Positions 47,362 to 55,802 of a DNA stretch of 64,000 bases are shown here, piece by piece. Made by a program: the position numbers and the translations under genes. The notes beneath the pieces are model-generated. The model was not told where the DNA came from, made no database searches, and saw only the letters and a program-made list of their open reading frames with translations. Position 1 is the stretch's first letter, and each line of letters begins with the position of its first letter. The stretch comes from Insolitispirillum peregrinum (GTDB lineage Bacteria; Pseudomonadota; Alphaproteobacteria; Rhodospirillales; Rhodospirillaceae), in the NCBI RefSeq assembly GCF_900156605.1, contig NZ_FTOA01000005.1, positions 62,001 to 126,000 on the forward strand, in the 5' to 3' direction.

Positions 47362-48816
47362 TTACCCCAGCAGCTTTTTCTTCAGGATTTCCTGCAGCAT
47401 GGCCGGGTTGGCCTTGCCCTGGGTGGCCTTCATCACCTGACCGACGAACCACGCCACCAGCTTTTCCTTGCCGTTGCGCACTTCGTCGGCCTTTTCGGCG
47501 TTGGCCGCGATCACCTGATCACAGGCCGCCTCTATGGCGCTGGTATCGGTCACCTGCTTCATGCCGCGTTCTTCGACGATCACTGACGGGTCTTTGCCCT
47601 CGTCCATCATGATCTCGAACACGTCCTTGGCCAGACGGGTCGACAGGGTGTTGTCGGCCACCAGATCAATCAGCTGACCCAACTGGGTGGCGCTGACCGG
47701 GCTGTCGCTGACCGACAGGCCGCGCTTGTTCAGCGAACCGAACAGGTTGGTGGTCACCCACGCCACGGCGGTTTTGCCATCGCGGCCCTTGGCGACGGTT
47801 TCAAAGAACGCCGAGTTTTCCTGATCCATCACCAGCACGGTGGCATCATAGGCGGTGATGCCGTATTCGCTGATGAAGCGTTCCTTCTTTTCGTCCGGCA
47901 GCTCGGGCAGGGTGGCGCGGATGGCTTCGACGTAGGCATCGTCGAATTCCAGCGGCAGCAGGTCCGGGTCGGGGAAGTAACGGTAATCGTGCGCCTGTTC
48001 CTTGGACCGCATCGAACGGGTTTCGCCGCGCGACGGGTCGAACAGGCGGGTTTCCTGCCGGATGTCGCCGCCGCTTTCATAGACTTCGACGTGGCGGGCG
48101 GCTTCGTGCTCGATGGCCTGCATCACAAAGCGCACCGAGTTGACGTTCTTGATTTCGCAGCGGGTGCGGAACTCTTCGCCCGGATGACGGACCGAGACGT
48201 TGACGTCGCAACGCATCGAGCCTTCTTCCATGTTGCCGTCGCAGCTGCCGAGGTAGCGCAGGATGGCGCGCAGCTTGCGCAGATAGGCACCGGCTTCTTC
48301 CGGGGTGCGCATGTCGGGCTTGGAGACGATTTCCATCAGCGCGACGCCCGACCGGTTGAGGTCGATCAGCGATTTGTTCGGGTGCTGGTCATGCATCGAC
48401 TTGCCGGCATCCTGTTCCAGATGCAGGCGCTCGATGCCCACCGCACGGGTGGAGCCGTCGGGCATGTCGAGGATCAGGGTGCCTTCGCCAACGATCGGCA
48501 GTTCGTACTGGCTGATCTGGTAGCCCTGCGGCAGATCGGCGTAGAAGTAGTTCTTGCGGGCAAACACCGACCGGTTGTTGATTTTGGCTTTCAGGCCCAG
48601 ACCGGTGCGCACAGCCTGCTCGACGCACTTGGCGTTGATCACCGGCAGCATGCCGGGGAAACCGGCGTCGACAAAGCTGACCTGGCTGTTCGGCTCGGCG
48701 CCAAAGGTGGTGTCTGCGCCCGAGAACAGCTTGGAGTTCGAGATCACCTGAGCATGGACCTCAAGGCCGATCACCACTTCCCAGTCGCCGGTGTTCCCTT
48801 TGATAATATAGCTCAT
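47362..48816 (-). CDS. gatB: Aspartyl/glutamyl-tRNA amidotransferase subunit B
   Basis: Activates misacylated Glu-tRNA(Gln) or Asp-tRNA(Asn) with ATP so that ammonia from GatA can amidate it. 484 aa, normal. Signature [20 protein letters not shown] and [44 protein letters not shown] (metal-binding), and a helical YqeY-like C-terminal domain ([20 protein letters not shown] ... [19 protein letters not shown]). Downstream of gatA by 12 bases, completing gatCAB. Confidence 0.97.
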   Translation of the reverse strand: MSYIIKGNTGDWEVVIGLEVHAQVISNSKLFSGADTTFGAEPNSQVSFVDAGFPGMLPVINAKCVEQAVRTGLGLKAKINNRSVFARKNYFYADLPQGYQISQYELPIVGEGTLILDMPDGSTRAVGIERLHLEQDAGKSMHDQHPNKSLIDLNRSGVALMEIVSKPDMRTPEEAGAYLRKLRAILRYLGSCDGNMEEGSMRCDVNVSVRHPGEEFRTRCEIKNVNSVRFVMQAIEHEAARHVEVYESGGDIRQETRLFDPSRGETRSMRSKEQAHDYRYFPDPDLLPLEFDDAYVEAIRATLPELPDEKKERFISEYGITAYDATVLVMDQENSAFFETVAKGRDGKTAVAWVTTNLFGSLNKRGLSVSDSPVSATQLGQLIDLVADNTLSTRLAKDVFEIMMDEGKDPSVIVEERGMKQVTDTSAIEAACDQVIAANAEKADEVRNGKEKLVAWFVGQVMKATQGKANPAMLQEILKKKLLG

Positions 48817-48828
48817 TCTGGCGCCCCT

Positions 48829-50298
48829 TTAGGCCAAGGTCGGCTTGGCGGTGAAGCCAGCCGCGTCTTCAATCACCCCGCCCACGCGCAGGACGGTTTC
48901 TTCGTCAAACGGCTTGCCGATCAGCTGCAGGCCCAGCGGCAGGCCGGTGGCCGACAGACCGGCCGGCACCGACAGGCCCGGCAGGCCAGCCAGCGAGGTC
49001 GGAACGGTGAAGACGTCGTTGAGGTACATGGTGATCGGGTCGGCCATGTTTTCGCCCATCCCGAACGCCGGGGTGGGGGCGGTCGGGGCGAGGATCACGT
49101 CCACCTGTTCAAAGGCCTGGCGGAAATCCTGCGCGATCAGGGCGCGGACCTTCTGCGCCTTCAGGTAATAGGCGTCGTAATAGCCAGCGGACAGCACATA
49201 GGTGCCCATCATGATCCGGCGCTGCACTTCGGTCCCGAAACCGGCGGCGCGGGTCTTCATGTACATTTCGTCGAGGCTGCTGCCTTCAACGCGCAGGCCA
49301 AAGCGCACGCCGTCATAGCGGGCGAGGTTCGACGAGCATTCCGCCGGAGCAATCACGTAATAGGTTGCCAGCGCATATTTGGTGTGCGGCAGGCTGATCT
49401 CGACCACTTCGGCCCCGGCGTCCTTCAGCCACTGGGCACCGCGATCCCACAGGGCGGCGATTTCCGGGCTGAGGCCTTCGGGGCGGTATTCCTTCGGCAG
49501 GCCGATGCGCAGGCCCTTGATGTTGCCGGTCAGGGCCGCTTCGAAGTCCGGCACCGGCAGGTTGGCCGAGGTGGAGTCCTTCGGGTCATAGCCCGACATC
49601 GCGCCCAGCATGATGGCGGCGTCGCGCACGTCGCGGGTCATCGGCCCGGCCTGATCGAGCGAGCTGGCATAGGCGATGATGCCCCAGCGCGAGCAACGGC
49701 CATAGGTCGGCTTGATCCCGGTGATGCCGCAATAGGCGGCGGGCTGGCGGATCGAGCCGCCGGTGTCGGTGCCGGTGGCGGCAATGGCGATGCGGGCGGC
49801 AACAGCCGCCGCCGACCCACCCGACGAGCCGCCGGGGACCAGATCACGGTCGTCGCCGGTGGCCTTCCACGGGTTCTTGCTGGCGCCGTAATAGCTGGTC
49901 TCGTTCGACGAGCCCATGGCGAATTCGTCGAGGTTGGTCTTGCCCAGCAACACCGCACCGGCCTGCTTCAGACGGGCGGAGACGGTGCTTTCGTAGGGCG
50001 GCTTGAAGCCGTCGAGGATGTGGCTGCCTGCGGTGGTCAGCACGCCTTCGGTGCAGAACAGGTCCTTCATGCCGATCGGCAGGCCTTCCATCGCACCGGC
50101 GTCACCCTTTGCCAGACGGGCGTCGCTTTCGGCAGCCTGGGCCAGCGCCAGCTCCGGCGTTTCGGTGATGTAGGCGTTCAGGTCGCGGTGCTTGTCCATC
50201 GCCGCGATGTAGGACTCGGTCAGCTCGCGGGCGGTGAAGTCCTTGTTGCGCAGGCCGTCGCGGGCCTGGGCGAGGGTCAGGTCGGTCAGTGTGGTCAT
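48829..50298 (-). CDS. gatA: Aspartyl/glutamyl-tRNA amidotransferase subunit A
   Basis: Amidase that frees ammonia from glutamine for the GatCAB complex. 489 aa. The Ser-cisSer-Lys triad is visible: Lys78 in LPIGMKDLF, Ser159 in [15 protein letters not shown] and Ser183 in [11 protein letters not shown]; spacing between the two serines (24) equals that of known GatA. Six bases separate it from gatC. Presence of GatCAB means this organism makes Gln-tRNA or Asn-tRNA by the indirect route. Confidence 0.97.
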   Translation of the reverse strand: MTTLTDLTLAQARDGLRNKDFTARELTESYIAAMDKHRDLNAYITETPELALAQAAESDARLAKGDAGAMEGLPIGMKDLFCTEGVLTTAGSHILDGFKPPYESTVSARLKQAGAVLLGKTNLDEFAMGSSNETSYYGASKNPWKATGDDRDLVPGGSSGGSAAAVAARIAIAATGTDTGGSIRQPAAYCGITGIKPTYGRCSRWGIIAYASSLDQAGPMTRDVRDAAIMLGAMSGYDPKDSTSANLPVPDFEAALTGNIKGLRIGLPKEYRPEGLSPEIAALWDRGAQWLKDAGAEVVEISLPHTKYALATYYVIAPAECSSNLARYDGVRFGLRVEGSSLDEMYMKTRAAGFGTEVQRRIMMGTYVLSAGYYDAYYLKAQKVRALIAQDFRQAFEQVDVILAPTAPTPAFGMGENMADPITMYLNDVFTVPTSLAGLPGLSVPAGLSATGLPLGLQLIGKPFDEETVLRVGGVIEDAAGFTAKPTLA

Positions 50299-50304
50299 CG
50301 TGGC

Positions 50305-50589
50305 TTACTCCACCATCTTCGGCACGGCAAAGCAGCCATCGAGCTTGTCAGGGGCGTTCAGCACCACCTGATCGGCACGGCCGCCATCGGTCAGTTCGTC
50401 GGCGCGCCAGCGCAGGACCTGATTGGTCACGCTGGTCATCGGGGCAACGCCATCGGTATTGACTTCGCCCAGTTGCTCGACCCATCCGATGATGCCGGAC
50501 AGTTGATTGGCCAAAGGCTCGAGGTCGTCTTCCTTAACGTCGATGCGGGCGAGGAACGCGATGTTCCTGACAGTCTGCTTGTCGAGCAT
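50305..50589 (-). CDS. gatC: Aspartyl/glutamyl-tRNA amidotransferase subunit C
   Basis: 94-aa belt-like subunit that wraps GatA and GatB together. MLDKQTVRNIAFLARIDVKEDDLEPLANQLSGIIGWVEQL and the C-terminal LRWRADELTDGG...VVLNAPDKLDGCFAVPKMVE match the family from end to end. ATG 50589 has AGGAG upstream at about ten bases; the longer open frame to 50706 would run into the ruvX leader and is rejected. First gene of gatCAB, divergent from ruvX. Confidence 0.95.
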   Translation of the reverse strand: MLDKQTVRNIAFLARIDVKEDDLEPLANQLSGIIGWVEQLGEVNTDGVAPMTSVTNQVLRWRADELTDGGRADQVVLNAPDKLDGCFAVPKMVE

Positions 50590-50711
50590 TGAAAAGGCTC
50601 TCCTGGTGGGAGTAAGTGTCTTAGGGCCGCTGAAAACGGCAAGATGCTCCCGCCACCGATGGCGGCGGAAGCCACTGTGTACAGAAAATCGTGCGGAAGG
50701 TAGCACCGGGC

Positions 50712-51269
50712 ATGGATGACCGCAACCCCACCACCTGCGACCCCACCCCTTGTGGGAACGAAATTGAGCATCAGAACAGCGAAGACACGCCAGACTGGAC
50801 CCCGGCGACGGTCAAGGCGGCGGTCAGAACCGGCGACCGCCTGTTGGGGATTGACCTCGGCAGCAAGACCATTGGGCTGGCCGTCTCCGATGGTCTGTGG
50901 ATGAGTGCCACCCCGTTGCAGACCATCCGCCGGACCAAGTTCAGCAAGGATGTGGTCGAGCTGCTGGCGGTGGTCGAAAAATACGAGATTCGTGCTCTGG
51001 TATTGGGGCTGCCGGTGGAGATGGACGGGACCGAAGGCAAACGCTGTCAGTCCACCCGCCAGTTCATGGCCAACCTGAAAGGGCTGGGCAACCGGCTGTC
51101 AGAGCTGCCGGTTGCCCTGTGGGACGAACGTTTGTCAACTGCTGCCGTGCAGCGGATGATGATCAGCGAAATGGACATGTCGCGGCAAAAGCGCGCTGAA
51201 ATCGTCGATAAAGCGGCGGCAGCCTATATCCTGCAAGGGTTCATGGACGCGATGGGCTTTGTGCGTTGA
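50712..51269 (+). CDS. ruvX: Putative pre-16S rRNA nuclease / Holliday junction resolvase RuvX
   Basis: RNase H-fold nuclease (YqgF family) needed for final 16S rRNA 5'-end processing in E. coli. 185 aa. LLGIDLGSKTIGLAVSDG carries the first catalytic Asp; ALVLGLPVEMDGTEGKRCQ and WDERLSTAAVQRMM give the later acidic residues; the C-terminal RAEIVDKAAAAYILQGFMD is typical. The first 40 residues are a non-conserved extension, so a later start cannot be excluded. A long inverted repeat begins within its last codons. Confidence 0.93.
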   Translation: MDDRNPTTCDPTPCGNEIEHQNSEDTPDWTPATVKAAVRTGDRLLGIDLGSKTIGLAVSDGLWMSATPLQTIRRTKFSKDVVELLAVVEKYEIRALVLGLPVEMDGTEGKRCQSTRQFMANLKGLGNRLSELPVALWDERLSTAAVQRMMISEMDMSRQKRAEIVDKAAAAYILQGFMDAMGFVR

Positions 51270-51316
51270 CCCCTGTCAACGCATTTGGGGGGGGGCGTTG
51301 ACAGGGGTCAACGCAC
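51261..51316 (+). terminator. Perfect 22-bp inverted repeat overlapping the ruvX stop
   Basis: Arms 51261-51282 and 51295-51316 are exact reverse complements around a 12-base loop of ATTT and eight G. Each arm is itself a small palindrome (GCGTTGAC/GTCAACGC around CCCT or AGGG). The stop TGA at 51267-51269 lies inside the left arm. No T-run follows, so a hairpin-dependent end or a protein site are both possible. The rest of 51317-51597 is AT-rich with no supported gene. Confidence 0.75.
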
Positions 51317-51597
51317 TGGCTTTGCAAAATGCAATGCAGACTGAACGGGATTTCGCAGGCGGACAACGCTGATCGACAGCGGCAAACGTGTACGTCCAGA
51401 AAAGAATCCTTTTGGCCGCCAAAAATAGACTAATTTTCTCTTCTATTATCTGTTGTGCGAATTGTTCTTAATGGTCTGTTGGCTGCATTGTATCCCTCTG
51501 GAAGGTGGTCAGCATCCGTTCAGGGTTCTCTCGGTACGGTGATCGCCTGTTTTCTGGTGTGGCATTGTCGTTCGATGCCTTGGAAAGTGAGGCGATC

Positions 51598-51993
51598 ATG
51601 GTGACGTCAGCATTGCCGGTTCAGCAGACCATGACTGAATTGAGCGCCCTGTGTGCCGGGCTGGCGCGGGATTGCGGGCAGCCAGCCGCATCACTGTTGT
51701 TTTCGTCGGTGGGAATGGATTACCTCGGCGGGCGGATCGGGATTGGATTCCCGTCCGCCGAACGGGCCAGTGCCTTGCGGCCGGTGGCATCGATGGCGGT
51801 GGTCGGCAATGAGGGCACCGTCTGGGGATTGCTGCTGCTGGCCGGGGATGACCATGCCCTGCCGCATCCCGATCACCTTGACCGTCTGCGGTTGGCAGCT
51901 GGCGATGCGGCGGCCTGTCTCGACCGTCTGGCGGTTGCTGCGCTGGTGTTTTCGGCACAGGCTACCTTGGCGCCTTTGCGGCGGGCTTTTTAG
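51598..51993 (+). CDS. Small GAF-like protein of unknown function
   Basis: 131 aa from ATG 51598, which has GTGAGG at good spacing; a GTG 31 codons earlier is less likely. I do not recognise a family. The pattern LSALCAGLARDCGQPAASLLF, GTVWGLLLLAGDDH and HPDHLDRLRLAAGDAAACLDRL (helix, strand, helix) resembles a minimal GAF domain. No membrane helix or signal peptide. Its last 32 bases overlap, tail to tail, with the YdbH-like gene on the other strand. An overlapping frame exists on the opposite strand (51596-51958), so moderate confidence only. Confidence 0.55.
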   Translation: MVTSALPVQQTMTELSALCAGLARDCGQPAASLLFSSVGMDYLGGRIGIGFPSAERASALRPVASMAVVGNEGTVWGLLLLAGDDHALPHPDHLDRLRLAAGDAAACLDRLAVAALVFSAQATLAPLRRAF

Positions 51994-54307
51994 GCGCGGT
52001 GGCGGGGGCCATCTGTTGCTCCAGGCGTTTGCGCAGGCGCTCGGGAACCGTACTGTTTTCGACCGTGCTGGCGATCAGGTTGCTTAAACCACCACTGATC
52101 GACAGGTTGAATTCCAGCGGATAGCCATCGTACAGGGTCGGGTTGGCTCCGGCGATGTGCAGACCCAGCGCCAGTTCTCCCGCCGCCGAGCCATTGACGC
52201 TCAGGCGCAGGGCCTTGTAGCGAAAGTCATTCAGCGCCGTCAGCAACAGTTCCATGCCCATGTTGTCCGTGCCAAGGCCGGCGATGCCATCCGGCGGGCG
52301 ATAGCGCAGGGTGCCGGGGCGATCTGCTTCCAGCAAGCCATCGGTAATCAGGATGTCGGCGTCGTTCAGCATCAAGGGCAGCGTCCCGCTGACCGAGCCG
52401 GACAGTTCCAGCCCGTCAAGCTGGCTATAGCGGCTGAGGGTGCGCAGGCTCATGTTGTGGACCCGCAAGGGAATCAGCCCTTCTGCCCGTTCGAGCGGCA
52501 GGGTGATGTTGCTGGTTTCCAGCGCCCCGCGTGCCAGCGTCAGCGAGGCCTTTTCGGTGACAATGTTGCCGCGCCCATCCAGATGAAAATCAATCACGCC
52601 ATCGGTCAGCGGCAGACCGGCATCGATGGCGGCCACGGTGATCCGTTGCCCGTCCGGGGTCAGTGGCGGCCAGAAGGCGTTCAGGCGCAGTGAGCCGTTG
52701 ATCCCGCGCATATTCAGAAATCCACGACTGACGCCGACATCCTTCAGGGTGATGGTGATCGCCGGGGTCAGATGGCCTGCTGCCCAGCGCACGTTCCCTC
52801 GCCCACTGATCTGGCCGCTGACGCTGGTCAGCGTTCCCAGCAGGGCGCGATGCAGGTGGCCTGGCTGCAGGCCATCCTGTGCAAAGGTCAGCGGCGGCAA
52901 CCGGACCGTGGCGTCTCCCTTGCCGAGCAGCACGTCATGGCTGCCTTCGGCATGCAGCAGTTCCTGTCCCTGTGCGGTGGTGATCTGCATGGTAAAGGCC
53001 ATCGGCGGCAGGGGGGAGTCTGCGGTGGCCGGATCGTCATTCTGTTGATGGGCGGTCAGCTTCAGGCGCAGCGGTTTTTGCGGCACGCCCTGTGCCACGC
53101 TTCCTGCCGATAGTGGCGGTTCGCCGGGCAGGGTCAGGATGCTGGCCCCCAGAGCCAGTTCCAGATGACCATTCTGGCGGGTCAGGTCGCTTTGTAGCTG
53201 ATCGACCACCAGCCCACCGACCGACAGTGTACCGTCGCGCAACGATCCGGTCAGGGCCACTTCGCTCAGGCTGGCATCCGCACCAAGGGACAGGCTGCCG
53301 CCGATGGTGATGCCGTCATAACTGCTTTTCAGATGATTGCCTGATGGCAGGCCGATATCAACCGATGGCGACACCAGAATCAGCGACGGGATGATCCTGA
53401 ACACTTCGTCGTCGGTCGGGGGTGAAAAGGGCGGAATCAGGCTGGGGGGGAAGGCAATGGTCAGTGCCGTCGCGCTGGCATCGTTGGCGGTGACCACCCA
53501 TTCCGAGCCAGCCGGAATGTCGATGTCCTGCCAGTGCAGCGGACCGTCAACCGACAGTGAGGCAACGGGATTTTCCAGAGTCAGGGTGCTGCGCCCGGCT
53601 TGCCAGTCGCTGTCGATCCGGGCAGTCAGCGGGGCGTGCTCCTGCCCGTGCAGGGTCGTCTGCCCGCGCAGGCTGATATGCCCGCTGAGGTCGCCCAGCA
53701 ACGGGCCGCTGAGGGTGGCGTTGTCAAGGCTGAGGGTGGTGGTGGCCTGCGGCGTGGTGACGGTGATGGTGCTGCTGTCGATCTCGAACACCAGCGCCAG
53801 CGACGGGCCAAGGGCCAGCGCCAGCTCCTGCCATGTCGGGACCGCTTCGGCGGGGACCGCCAATAGCGAGGGCAGGGGGTAAAGGTCGGGGATCCTCCAG
53901 TTGCCCTGCCCGTCCTGCTGAATGGCCAGCGACAGGCCGGATATCTGCAACCGCCCGAACGAGCGGGCCAGCGGATTCATCGACAGCGACAGACGGTCGA
54001 TACGAAGGGCGGAGCCAAGATGCAGCGCGCGGATGGTCATCTTGCTCCAGCCCGCTTCCTCGATCTCCAGCGTCATCGGCGGCAAGCCCTCGGCCCGCAG
54101 CCAGTCCGGGACGCGGTGGGTGGCAAGCCAGGGCAGGGTCACGGGCAGGCTGAGGATGGTCAGAATGACCAGCAGCAGAAGGCCGCCGAGGGTGGCGGCC
54201 CCCCAGCCAAGGCACCGGCGGAGCAGGGAGCGGCGGGCGGGGGAAGGCGATGACGGGGCAGGCACGATCTGGTCTTGCACGATGGTCTGGCCTGTATTTT
54301 GTCGCAC
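51962..54307 (-). CDS. YdbH-like / AsmA-type envelope protein
   Basis: Large (about 781 aa) inner-membrane-anchored periplasmic protein. One transmembrane helix at about 36-60 (LGGLLLLVILTILSLPVTLPWL) is followed by a long beta-rich region of AsmA-like repeats. The C-terminal block GELALGLHIAGANPTLYDGYPLEFNLSISGGLSNLIAS matches the dicarboxylate-transport/YdbH family. In E. coli, YdbH, TamB and YhdP together carry phospholipids to the outer membrane; here the same role is inferred. The only long start is GTG 54307, which lies inside a family A repeat and has no ribosome site; GTG 54280 or 54265 would also keep the helix. Ala/Lys-rich tail at the C-terminus. Confidence 0.8.
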   Translation of the reverse strand: MRQNTGQTIVQDQIVPAPSSPSPARRSLLRRCLGWGAATLGGLLLLVILTILSLPVTLPWLATHRVPDWLRAEGLPPMTLEIEEAGWSKMTIRALHLGSALRIDRLSLSMNPLARSFGRLQISGLSLAIQQDGQGNWRIPDLYPLPSLLAVPAEAVPTWQELALALGPSLALVFEIDSSTITVTTPQATTTLSLDNATLSGPLLGDLSGHISLRGQTTLHGQEHAPLTARIDSDWQAGRSTLTLENPVASLSVDGPLHWQDIDIPAGSEWVVTANDASATALTIAFPPSLIPPFSPPTDDEVFRIIPSLILVSPSVDIGLPSGNHLKSSYDGITIGGSLSLGADASLSEVALTGSLRDGTLSVGGLVVDQLQSDLTRQNGHLELALGASILTLPGEPPLSAGSVAQGVPQKPLRLKLTAHQQNDDPATADSPLPPMAFTMQITTAQGQELLHAEGSHDVLLGKGDATVRLPPLTFAQDGLQPGHLHRALLGTLTSVSGQISGRGNVRWAAGHLTPAITITLKDVGVSRGFLNMRGINGSLRLNAFWPPLTPDGQRITVAAIDAGLPLTDGVIDFHLDGRGNIVTEKASLTLARGALETSNITLPLERAEGLIPLRVHNMSLRTLSRYSQLDGLELSGSVSGTLPLMLNDADILITDGLLEADRPGTLRYRPPDGIAGLGTDNMGMELLLTALNDFRYKALRLSVNGSAAGELALGLHIAGANPTLYDGYPLEFNLSISGGLSNLIASTVENSTVPERLRKRLEQQMAPATAPKKPAAKAPR

Positions 54308-54353
54308 CGCGTGCGTGAAAACCGGTGCCCACTTTGTGTAGGATGCTTTAGAC
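54298..54353 (-). repeat. Degenerate family A palindromic repeat (copy A4)
   Basis: On the minus strand CAAAGTGGGCACCGGTTTTC differs by one or two bases from the family core, with decayed arms. It fills most of the 76-base gap between the YdbH-like start and the Panacea-like gene. Confidence 0.65.
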
Positions 54354-54383
54354 TATCACGGTTTTCAGCCTGACAGGAACATC

Positions 54384-55004
54384 ATGAAGCCCCCGGTTTG
54401 TGACAGCCCGTTTGACGTTGCGTTCTGGTTGCTGCATCGCGCCACCGAAGATGGCGAGTATTTGCAGCCACAAAAGCTGCAACGCATGTTGTATCTGGCG
54501 CAAGCCTATTACGGTGTGGCCTCGCAGGGGCAAAAGCTGATGCCCTGCGTGTTTGTCACCACCGCGCTGGGGCCGGTCGAACCGAGTACATGGCGGGCGT
54601 TCGAGCGTGGCCGCCCGAACATTGATTTCCAGCCGGTGCCGCAAACCCAGCGGCATTTCCTCGACAGCCTGTGGCGGCGGTTCGGGTCCCATTCGGTTGA
54701 CTACCTGACCCGGACAACGGTCAGCCATCCGCCCTATCAGGATGCGCTGGCGACTGGCGCACGGGCCGAGATCACCTTTGACAGCATGGTTGCCTATTAC
54801 GGTCGTCGCCCGGATGACAAGGATGGCTCGTCACTGGCCGAAGGCGATCTGCCGGGGGCGGGCGATGGTCGTACCGCCCCGGCCCTGGAAAACGTCATCC
54901 GCCCCGAAGTGATGCGCTCGCACAAGGGCAAGCCGGTCAACGTGCGCCGCTGGATGCCGACCAAACGGGCTGGCTCGCCCCCCGGGGACGGCGGGAAAGA
55001 ATAG
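54384..55004 (+). CDS. Panacea / SocA-like domain protein
   Basis: 206-aa cytosolic protein. The N-terminal PFDVAFWLLHRATEDGEYLQPQKLQRMLYLAQAYYGV matches the DUF4065/Panacea pattern; members include the Caulobacter antitoxin adaptor SocA and antitoxins of many toxin pairs. The central ALGPVEPSTWRAFERGRPNID is also family-like. The C-terminal 60 residues are basic and probably disordered. No toxin-like gene is adjacent, and this lone form is common in alphaproteobacteria, so a housekeeping or proteolytic-adaptor role is as likely as antitoxin. AGGAA precedes ATG. Confidence 0.72.
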   Translation: MKPPVCDSPFDVAFWLLHRATEDGEYLQPQKLQRMLYLAQAYYGVASQGQKLMPCVFVTTALGPVEPSTWRAFERGRPNIDFQPVPQTQRHFLDSLWRRFGSHSVDYLTRTTVSHPPYQDALATGARAEITFDSMVAYYGRRPDDKDGSSLAEGDLPGAGDGRTAPALENVIRPEVMRSHKGKPVNVRRWMPTKRAGSPPGDGGKE

Positions 55005-55029
55005 GTTTTTGCGCGGAACAGGGCGCGGG

Positions 55030-55491
55030 TTACCGCTCGGCATTGGTGATGAAATAGACATCAACCCGGCGGTCCTGCTTTTGCGAGCCGAGGATTTCCA
55101 GCACGGAATCGTTAAAAGCCTCGCCGCGGGCTCCGGCTTCCAGCAGGCCGCTGTTCAGGCCGTTGCTGCGCAGGATATCGGCAACCGCATTGGCCCGCTT
55201 GGCAGCCAGCGCCATGTTGTGGGCGGTGTTGCCTTGCTTGTCGGCCTGTCCGATGACACAGACACGGCCCTGACTCTGGCCGTCATAGGCGGCCTTGGTC
55301 AGCAGGGCGCGGTCCTGCGCGCTGATGGCAACACTGTCGACGGCAAAGTACACGGTCACTTGTGGTTTGGCGACGCGATCGACGGCGAGACAGCTTTGGC
55401 TGAGGGTGCCGGCAGACGCCGGAGTCGCAGCAGAAAAGGCGATCAGGGCCGCGATGGTCGGGGCGAAAAGGGCCTTGAAATGAGGGAACAT
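55030..55491 (-). CDS. Small OmpA-domain periplasmic protein
   Basis: 153 aa. A signal peptide (FKALFAPTIAALIAFSAATPASAG) is followed by a single OmpA-like peptidoglycan-binding domain: VTVYFAVDSVAISAQDRALL, VIGQADKQGNTAHNMALAAKRANAVADIL and QDRRVDVYFI, with the conserved Asp and Arg that hold diaminopimelate. The usual GHTD is here GQAD. There is no beta-barrel or lipobox, so it is a soluble periplasmic protein. Convergent with the Panacea-like gene. Confidence 0.88.
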   Translation of the reverse strand: MFPHFKALFAPTIAALIAFSAATPASAGTLSQSCLAVDRVAKPQVTVYFAVDSVAISAQDRALLTKAAYDGQSQGRVCVIGQADKQGNTAHNMALAAKRANAVADILRSNGLNSGLLEAGARGEAFNDSVLEILGSQKQDRRVDVYFITNAER

Positions 55492-55654
55492 GGCGCTGTG
55501 CCTTTCAAAAAAAATGCAGAGAGCGGATGTGGTTTTCTTAAGCTCTGATTTTACATGAAATTACGGCGAGAGTAAGGCCCTGCCATCGCATTGGGCAGGG
55601 GTGGCGGAAAGCCGCCATGGGCAATGGGGATCGTTGCAGACAAAATTAATCGTT

Positions 55655-55699
55655 GACAAGAAAAGCCCCCAGCGGATGACATGGGTCATCTGCCGGGGG
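55655..55699 (-). terminator. Terminator of the dctPQM operon
   Basis: On the minus strand a 15-bp stem (GGGGG, then CAGATGAC pairing with GTCATCCG, two G-U pairs) is followed by CTTTTCTTGT. It lies 104 bases after the dctM stop. The gap 55492-55802 holds this, the hairpin at 55734-55774 and no gene I can support. Confidence 0.8.
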
Positions 55700-55733
55700 T
55701 GGAACGCAGCCTCTCTCTCTGCCGCGCCCGGTG

Positions 55734-55774
55734 ATCGCCGATGGTTCTTCCTTACCCGTGGAACCATCGGCGAT
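55734..55774. terminator. Perfect 14-bp hairpin after dctM
   Basis: ATCGCCGATGGTTC and GAACCATCGGCGAT around a 13-base loop, with ATTGTTTTGGGCTTTTT on the plus-strand side. Placed 29 bases after the dctM stop; it may stabilise the dctPQM transcript end or block antisense transcription. Confidence 0.7.
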
Positions 55775-55802
55775 ATTGTTTTGGGCTTTTTACACCCTGC
55801 GG

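Noticed and set aside
47989-50592. 867-codon plus-strand open frame
   Set aside because: It lies antisense to gatB and gatA, both full-length with intact active sites; long antisense frames are expected in GC-rich DNA.
54384-55004. Toxin-antitoxin locus built on the Panacea-like gene
   Set aside because: No small toxin-like gene adjoins it; neighbours are a YdbH-like and an OmpA-domain gene on the other strand.
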